IMG/VR virus record: IMGVR_UViG_3300022602_000249 | Location: 1-35,369 of that record | DNA: 35,369 nucleotides | Reading direction: 5' to 3' (one strand) | DNA from: a virus | In this document: in pieces, positions 30,429 through 35,369 of the stretch | Position numbering within the stretch: the first letter of the stretch is position 1 | Layout: each line of letters begins with the position of its first letter | Notes under the pieces: generated by a model | The model's input: only the letters and a program-made list of their open reading frames with translations | The model's database searches: none | What the model was told of the DNA's origin: nothing | Made by a program: the position numbers and the translations under genes

Positions 30429-31256
30429 CTATTTAGAAATATTGACAATGTTGTTCCAGAGATTGTCAGGTACTGTAATACCTTTTTGTTTCCACCAATC
30501 TCTTGTGTAGGCACTGTCTGTGGCAAAGCAGGTGGAACAGTAATTGAGAAATCCTTTGTTTACTTCGCCAATTGGGTTGGTTGGATAGTAAACCAACGGA
30601 ACATTTTCTTTGAGTACTGTGTGTTGAAAACTGGCTATCAACTCCCATTCAGACAATGAGTAGTCAGCATCCATCAACAGATCTGTCAAAGAAGTTTTGT
30701 GCAGTTGCTCTATATGTTGCCGCAATTTGATCAATGTTTCTACTTGCATTGTTCTAAATGGAGGATTGCTTACACAAACCTGATGCCGTCGTGTTCCAGG
30801 TTGCCAATTCATATCTGGATGTTCGGCCCAAACGCCTGGATTGGCGATACCTAATAGTTTGGCCACACATGCATTTTGTTGGTCTTGTATGTTACCACCT
30901 CGGGTAATTACATAAGGAATCGAGTTGTGTGGTGCGGGATAGTGATATTCAACATCACCGTCGGTGAAGAACCAAATATCATAAGGCAACACTTGATCTA
31001 GATATAACTTTACAATCTGTTGCCTAATCCAACCAGAATTAAATTGAGTTGCTACCGAAATAGAAGAAACAGGTATTACCTTGGAGTCATACAACCATTG
31101 ACAATCTTTGATGTAGGAGTCCCAACTTGACTCACTTAGATCGTCAGCTATTACTGTAATTGGAACTAAAGGATGATGTTGGAAATAACTTTGAATAGTC
31201 AAAGCCGTTAGCAAAAAATGACCAGGGTAGGTCATAACCACTAACGGCTGATTCAT
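30429..31256 (-). CDS. Glycosyltransferase-like (GT-A) protein, 275 aa
   Basis: The fold signature is seen as MTYPGHFLLTALTIQSYFQH at the start, PITVIADDL as the second strand, and WFFTDGDVEYHYP (95-107) with the DxD metal site at Asp99 and Asp101. The C-terminal half has SLSEWELIASFQH, a stretch of the kind seen in glycosyltransferases that read a sugar acceptor. No membrane segment or signal peptide is present. It starts directly after the stop of the 649-residue gene. Likely roles are glycosylation of virion proteins, DNA or a metabolite; acceptor and donor are not evident. Confidence 0.75.
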   Translation of the reverse strand: MNQPLVVMTYPGHFLLTALTIQSYFQHHPLVPITVIADDLSESSWDSYIKDCQWLYDSKVIPVSSISVATQFNSGWIRQQIVKLYLDQVLPYDIWFFTDGDVEYHYPAPHNSIPYVITRGGNIQDQQNACVAKLLGIANPGVWAEHPDMNWQPGTRRHQVCVSNPPFRTMQVETLIKLRQHIEQLHKTSLTDLLMDADYSLSEWELIASFQHTVLKENVPLVYYPTNPIGEVNKGFLNYCSTCFATDSAYTRDWWKQKGITVPDNLWNNIVNISK

Positions 31257-33206
31257 TTACTTGATCATGAATCCAGCGAGTTGTTGCATACGCACCAACC
31301 CAAGGTCTGGAATTTCTACATTTTCTAAAGTAGGCACAATTGTTGGTGTGGCACTGGCAGGTGCTCCCCAACATTCTTCTAGGCCGTGTACAGGACATGC
31401 TTGTCCAGCTTCGGTCATGTTGCAAGTTGAATCATCTTGTAGTAGATCCAACAATGGATTGCTCATTCCGCCGTCCACATTGTGCATAGCATCATCTTCT
31501 TGAGCATAGTCTGTGCCGGTTTCTTCAATGCCTGGAGCAGTAGTAACCATACACTCATCTAGCCCTAGGTCGGCTGCAAAACGATTTCCAATCCACTCAT
31601 AAGGATCTCCGTCTCTAGCTTTTTTTGTACCATACGGCATGTCATCAAAATAATAATCATACAACACATCATATAAGGCATTGGTCAATTCGCCGTTGGC
31701 TTCAAAGTCTTTGACATCGCGTTTGAATGTATTCAAAATATGTTGAAATGTGTTGCCATTTTCGTCTAGTGTAACATTCTCGTTAAGGCCAGCTGCACGA
31801 CGAATTGATTCCAAAATATCTTCTTCAACTGGACGCAATTCTTCTTGGTCTTCTTCACCTGGTACAGAATTTTTCCACTCGTCAACTTCTTGTTCTTGCT
31901 CTCCTTGCTCAACATCAGCAGGATTAGTTGCTTCTGGAGGATTCATTGCATAGTCAGCATCGACATCCAAACGATTAACAACTTCTGACACATCCGGATG
32001 ATCGCTTAGTTCTTGCATACGCAAAAATACCAGTTCACGACAATCAGCATTGGCATCGCGGTCAGCAAGATTGTGCAACTGATCAAACAACACATCGTCG
32101 CCTAGCAAGTCGTACAATTCTTCTGTAGCGTTGGTAGCATCTGCACCCACTGGCAATTCTTTGCTCATTAATTCAATTAATTCTTCTTTCTTTTCAGGAG
32201 TATCTGGTACTGACCAAGTTCCTTCTACTAGGCGATTTGCCCAGGCTTCAAATATGTTTGCTTCTTTCATAGCTTGTCCTTGTTGTTGTATACGGGCCAG
32301 CAGTGGTAATGCTTGCTCAATTCTTGAATCTATGCTTTGTTCAACAAATAGATTCTTTAATCCTTCGATAACTAAATCTTGCTCGTTGACTTCTGCAGGC
32401 TCCCAACTTTCAAAATAGTTGGAATATCCTGTTCCTGCTCCGAGACCTTTTAATACTTTTTGTAAATTTTCGTAGTAACGATTGGTTTCTTCAACCAACT
32501 GTCCTGTGTCGCCTTCAAAAATCTTGTTGTGATTGGCTCTGCGGAAACGACTCAATACATTTATTTCTTCTACTATGCCCACAATGTGTTGTCCGCGTAG
32601 GTCGTAGGGCTTGCCGCCTTGGCGCACATGTTCTAGCATGGCACGGCCACCGGATAGTTTAGTAAATGGTAGTTTAAAACGCTCGCCATCTGCAGTTTCA
32701 ATGTAAAGACTTTCTACATATCTAAAACGAGCATCGTTTTCGCCCAAAGGACGCTTGTGTTTGACCATGAGTCTTGCATCTGTGGGTTGTCCTAACCAGC
32801 TGGTAGTACGATTGCCTGACCAGGATTCAAACAGGCCTTCTTTGATGGCAGCTTGTCCTTGCATACTGTAACGCAGTTTGTTGATGTTCTTTACACCAAA
32901 ACTCAAAAAATTTCTAATTGCAAATTCTTTTAGTTGTTGCAGGAAAGCAAACCAATCTGACTTGTCTTCACCTTCCATGGTGCGCCCAACATTGTCGGCA
33001 CAGAATACTTCCATTTCGCCTTCTTGTCCCATCATAATAACGACAGTACCGTAATCTTTACCAGATTGGGCTTGGAATTCAAAGCTGAACAAATCTGCAT
33101 CTGCAGGATCTGGTGCTGGTTTGCCTGTGACATCTAACATGTCAGGCTCAAAATCTCTACTTAATAATAGATCAAAAAGTTTTTTTGATGATGTTTGCTG
33201 GCTCAT
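31257..33206 (-). CDS. Large hypothetical protein next to terminase, 649 aa
   Basis: The first 300 residues look like a folded alpha/beta domain (SLYIETADGERFKLPFTKLSGG). Residues 280-500 are helical and acidic with long Glu/Asp runs, and the C-terminal part is again mixed. Near the end CNMTEAGQACPVHGLEEC has three Cys and a His that could bind metal. No named family is recognised. The ATG at 33204-33206 lacks a clear ribosome site; ACTAAATA, a weak late-type element, lies just upstream at 33214-33221. A virion, packaging or DNA-processing role is possible from its position after gp17. Confidence 0.78.
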   Translation of the reverse strand: MSQQTSSKKLFDLLLSRDFEPDMLDVTGKPAPDPADADLFSFEFQAQSGKDYGTVVIMMGQEGEMEVFCADNVGRTMEGEDKSDWFAFLQQLKEFAIRNFLSFGVKNINKLRYSMQGQAAIKEGLFESWSGNRTTSWLGQPTDARLMVKHKRPLGENDARFRYVESLYIETADGERFKLPFTKLSGGRAMLEHVRQGGKPYDLRGQHIVGIVEEINVLSRFRRANHNKIFEGDTGQLVEETNRYYENLQKVLKGLGAGTGYSNYFESWEPAEVNEQDLVIEGLKNLFVEQSIDSRIEQALPLLARIQQQGQAMKEANIFEAWANRLVEGTWSVPDTPEKKEELIELMSKELPVGADATNATEELYDLLGDDVLFDQLHNLADRDANADCRELVFLRMQELSDHPDVSEVVNRLDVDADYAMNPPEATNPADVEQGEQEQEVDEWKNSVPGEEDQEELRPVEEDILESIRRAAGLNENVTLDENGNTFQHILNTFKRDVKDFEANGELTNALYDVLYDYYFDDMPYGTKKARDGDPYEWIGNRFAADLGLDECMVTTAPGIEETGTDYAQEDDAMHNVDGGMSNPLLDLLQDDSTCNMTEAGQACPVHGLEECWGAPASATPTIVPTLENVEIPDLGLVRMQQLAGFMIK

Positions 33207-33223
33207 AGTAGTGTATTTAGTCG

Positions 33224-34789
33224 TTAACGCATAACACTGATAAAGGGCATGGGCGATATTATAATGTCCCCATGGTCACGCATCTGTGCGTCCATTTCAG
33301 TGTGATATGTTTGTAGCAGTTGCATCATGCGCACTGCTAGCAACGAAGCCATTACTAAATCGTCAGTTTCGCCAGGTTTAGCCGCATATGTTACTCCATG
33401 TGCTACAAAGGTTTTGAGCTCAGAAATCAGTGGTACGCTTCGTATTTTCATGCGCCCGGACTCTATCAGTGTTTTAAATTTGTTACAAGCAGCCAGTTTA
33501 GGCTTTTGTGTAGTATTAAATCCTTTGCGATATCTACGGCCACTACCACCACTGTTAGGGTCACTTAGGAAATAGCCTTCGATGTTTTCTTCACCGTATT
33601 CTGCAATGGAAATCAGGGCAGCTTCACCAATGGTATTGTTTTCAATACTGTAGTAGATCTTTTGCGGATCCTTTACAACTTCGTTTATGTGTTTACATAT
33701 ATCAGCTAGAATTCGAACTTGGGTAGGAATATCAGTTCTATTGTGTCGCCATTCGCCGATTTGTTCTGTGCTGTTGGCTTCAAATATTTGTATGGCAGCA
33801 GGATCGCCACCTGTGCCCAAACTTGGATCTAGGGCCACAACATAGATACGGTCTGGTTTGGGTTTTTGGTACCAGCGGACTTGTCCTGTGCGATACGCAG
33901 GTTCAATACCATACAACTCAATGAGTTTGGATGGTGCTATCAATGTTTCGTCATTGATAATAAATTCGCAGTCCATTTCTCGTCGGAAACGATCTTCACC
34001 CAGTTGTGCTCGTTGTTCCTCGGCCCACTTTTGATCACGGTCTGGATGTTCATTCCAATAACTGCGATATGCTTTGAATCCATTGATACCAACAATAGTA
34101 GGATTACCATAGCTGTCTTCGCAACGGTTGGCACCTTTCCACAGCAAAGCAAATTGATCCTCGTCGGAGTTTGGGGTTGATGTAATAATTGCTTTACCAC
34201 CAGTTGCCAAGGTAGGTGATATGGATGTCCAGAATTCTTTGGCAATGCCAGGTCGCACAAACGCAAACTCATCAGCATACAGTAGTGATATAGACATACC
34301 ACGACCTGTGTTTTCTGTGGTTGTTGCACTTACTATGCGACTTCCATTTTCAAAGTCTAGGTTACCTTTGTTGTAACTGGTACAACCAGCGCGAATATGA
34401 TCCGGGCACAGTTCGTATGCATAGCGTATGCGTTGCATGATCTCTTGTGAGCCTGTGTATTTGTGCGCAGCAATCAGAATTGTTGAGTCTGGCACAAACA
34501 TTGCATACCATAACAAGTAGCCAGCGGCACTGGTACTTTTACCCGTTTGCCTGGGCATCATTGATATACTAAAACGATGATTGTGATAAGTTTCAATCAA
34601 TCGCTTTTGATAGTCAAATGGATGATACAACATTTTTCCTTTGGTAGGATGTTGTATGTGAAAATAATGATCCATAAAATACATAGGTCCTGTGATAGGA
34701 TCTGCACATTTTATAAAGTCGTCTAACTGTTCTTCAGTGTAACTTTGGCGCTTGTGTGGCGCCTTGACTAGTACTGCTTCTGCGGCCAT
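33224..34789 (-). CDS. 17: Terminase large subunit (T4 gp17-like), 521 aa
   Basis: The ATG at 34787-34789 with TTTGGAGAT upstream is preferred over an in-frame TTG 24 bases earlier. The ATPase domain has Walker A SMMPRQTGKST (76-86), Walker B SLLYADEFAFV (168-178) and the coupling motif IITSTPNS (201-208). The nuclease domain begins with VVALDPSLGTGGDPAA, where Asp321 is the first metal ligand, and further acidic residues occur in SIENNTIGEA and GETDDLVMAS. It drives DNA into the prohead and cuts the concatemer. T4 gp17 is about 610 residues, so this is a shorter version. It overlaps the radical SAM gene by 22 bases. Confidence 0.95.
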   Translation of the reverse strand: MAAEAVLVKAPHKRQSYTEEQLDDFIKCADPITGPMYFMDHYFHIQHPTKGKMLYHPFDYQKRLIETYHNHRFSISMMPRQTGKSTSAAGYLLWYAMFVPDSTILIAAHKYTGSQEIMQRIRYAYELCPDHIRAGCTSYNKGNLDFENGSRIVSATTTENTGRGMSISLLYADEFAFVRPGIAKEFWTSISPTLATGGKAIITSTPNSDEDQFALLWKGANRCEDSYGNPTIVGINGFKAYRSYWNEHPDRDQKWAEEQRAQLGEDRFRREMDCEFIINDETLIAPSKLIELYGIEPAYRTGQVRWYQKPKPDRIYVVALDPSLGTGGDPAAIQIFEANSTEQIGEWRHNRTDIPTQVRILADICKHINEVVKDPQKIYYSIENNTIGEAALISIAEYGEENIEGYFLSDPNSGGSGRRYRKGFNTTQKPKLAACNKFKTLIESGRMKIRSVPLISELKTFVAHGVTYAAKPGETDDLVMASLLAVRMMQLLQTYHTEMDAQMRDHGDIIISPMPFISVMR

Positions 34790-35369
34790 AATAGATCTCC
34801 AAATTCTGGCCAAAGCCTAGCAAATTCGCCGGCCTTGTCAGGATGATATTTAGTTTCAATATCCGTGACAAATGTTTTCAATTTTTCCAATATATGGTTG
34901 TCTGATTCTGTTTTTGTTTGGCAATGTGCTATCACTGATTCAAACAATTCTTTTTCTTGTTCATCAACTTCGCAATTGTCAAGCACGCGCCGAGTTTCTT
35001 GTATGACCAATGATGCTATTTCTTTTCCATGGCTTCTGGGATCTAGCTCGGACCATTGTCCGATATTTTGCCATCTAATAACTAATCCTCGATCTGCAGC
35101 AAATGTTTTGAATTCGTGTAATCTAGTAGCGTTGTACAAATTATACACCGCATGTATACCGCCCCAATGACCATTGTTTTTCATTAGATCTTGTACCAGG
35201 TCAAGGTTGTGTAACATAGTTTTCCATTTGGCACCATAGCGTACATATTCAAATCTATCACCTATGTTGTCAAAACTAATACTCCATCCCACTTTGTTTC
35301 TTGCACTTAGCTTTTGAAATACACGATTGTCTTCCAGTGAGTTGCTTAGATTAGTGATAATTGTAACTA
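34768..35369 (-). CDS. Radical SAM protein, 5' part cut by window edge
   Basis: An open frame enters from the right edge and ends at 34768, giving 200 residues of the C-terminal part. There is no start in the window and the cluster cysteines must lie outside. It is recognised by similarity to the protein at 25998-27152: both have TNLS, then a strand ending WSISFDN or WTISVET, then FEYVRYGAKW or FEYIRYGGKW, followed by a helix with NLDLVQ or NLNRVR. The remainder is helical and acidic. It immediately precedes gp17, whose start lies inside this gene's 3' end. Confidence 0.8.
   Translation of the reverse strand, partial: VTIITNLSNSLEDNRVFQKLSARNKVGWSISFDNIGDRFEYVRYGAKWKTMLHNLDLVQDLMKNNGHWGGIHAVYNLYNATRLHEFKTFAADRGLVIRWQNIGQWSELDPRSHGKEIASLVIQETRRVLDNCEVDEQEKELFESVIAHCQTKTESDNHILEKLKTFVTDIETKYHPDKAGEFARLWPEFGDLLWPQKQY

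Noticed and set aside
1-35369. tRNA genes, CRISPR arrays, insertion sequences or attachment sites
   Set aside because: No cloverleaf-like segments, regularly spaced long repeats, transposase motifs or terminal inverted repeats were seen by reading both strands. A dedicated scan was not possible.

Overview
This window looks like a piece of a T4-like (myovirus-type, tailed dsDNA) bacteriophage genome with low-to-moderate GC. It carries recognisable homologues of the T4 core set: the gp17 large terminase, the gp32 single-strand binding protein, UvsX and UvsY recombination proteins, UvsW helicase, gp61 primase and gp41 replicative helicase. Genes are packed with ATGA or TAATG overlaps, and host-type as well as T4-late-type promoters are visible. 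The gene content resembles uncultured aquatic T4-like phages as I remember them. There is no photosynthesis gene, tRNA or other marker in the window that identifies the host.

Nearly every gene is on the minus strand, so transcription runs from high to low coordinates. Reading that way: a radical SAM gene cut by the window edge, gp17 and a 649-residue unknown (35369-31257); a glycosyltransferase and gp32, the latter with its own strong sigma70 promoter and a repeat-rich leader (31256-29306); a translationally coupled accessory block of sulfotransferase, radical SAM protein, short-chain dehydrogenase and second full radical SAM protein (29302-25998); the recombination block uvsX, acidic protein, uvsY (25996-24229); a surface-sugar block of methyltransferase, cytidylyltransferase-cupin fusion and GT8-like glycosyltransferase (24229-21988); and a probable virion protein with its own late-type promoter and terminator (21954-21226).

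Next comes a 385-base regulatory region with three perfect or near-perfect sigma70 promoters and a 49-codon basic small gene, driving an AAA+ ATPase (21171-19806). After a terminator, a long coupled operon (19706-11356) holds two unknowns, an aspartyl/asparaginyl hydroxylase-like protein, UvsW, several small unknowns, a cupin, a possible clamp-loader small subunit, a zinc-finger protein and a 192-residue protein that keeps only the polymerase active-site motifs of bacterial DnaE. One gene, at 11004-11381, runs on the plus strand. The last part (10983-1) holds a virion protein, the primase and helicase interleaved with two SGNH-hydrolase-like proteins, an unusual protein combining a polymerase-beta-type nucleotidyltransferase with a ligase-like KxDG domain, and a run of small structural or unknown proteins.

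Together the core genes supply origin unwinding, priming, strand exchange, ssDNA protection and DNA packaging. The accessory genes (glycosyl-, sulfo-, methyl-transferases, SGNH hydrolases, radical SAM enzymes, oxygenase, sugar-nucleotide enzyme) suggest a distributed capacity to build or alter carbohydrates, peptides or other small molecules. The most unusual items are the DnaE remnant-like protein, the nucleotidyltransferase/ligase fusion, the triple-promoter small-gene region, the gp32 leader repeats and the three radical SAM proteins.
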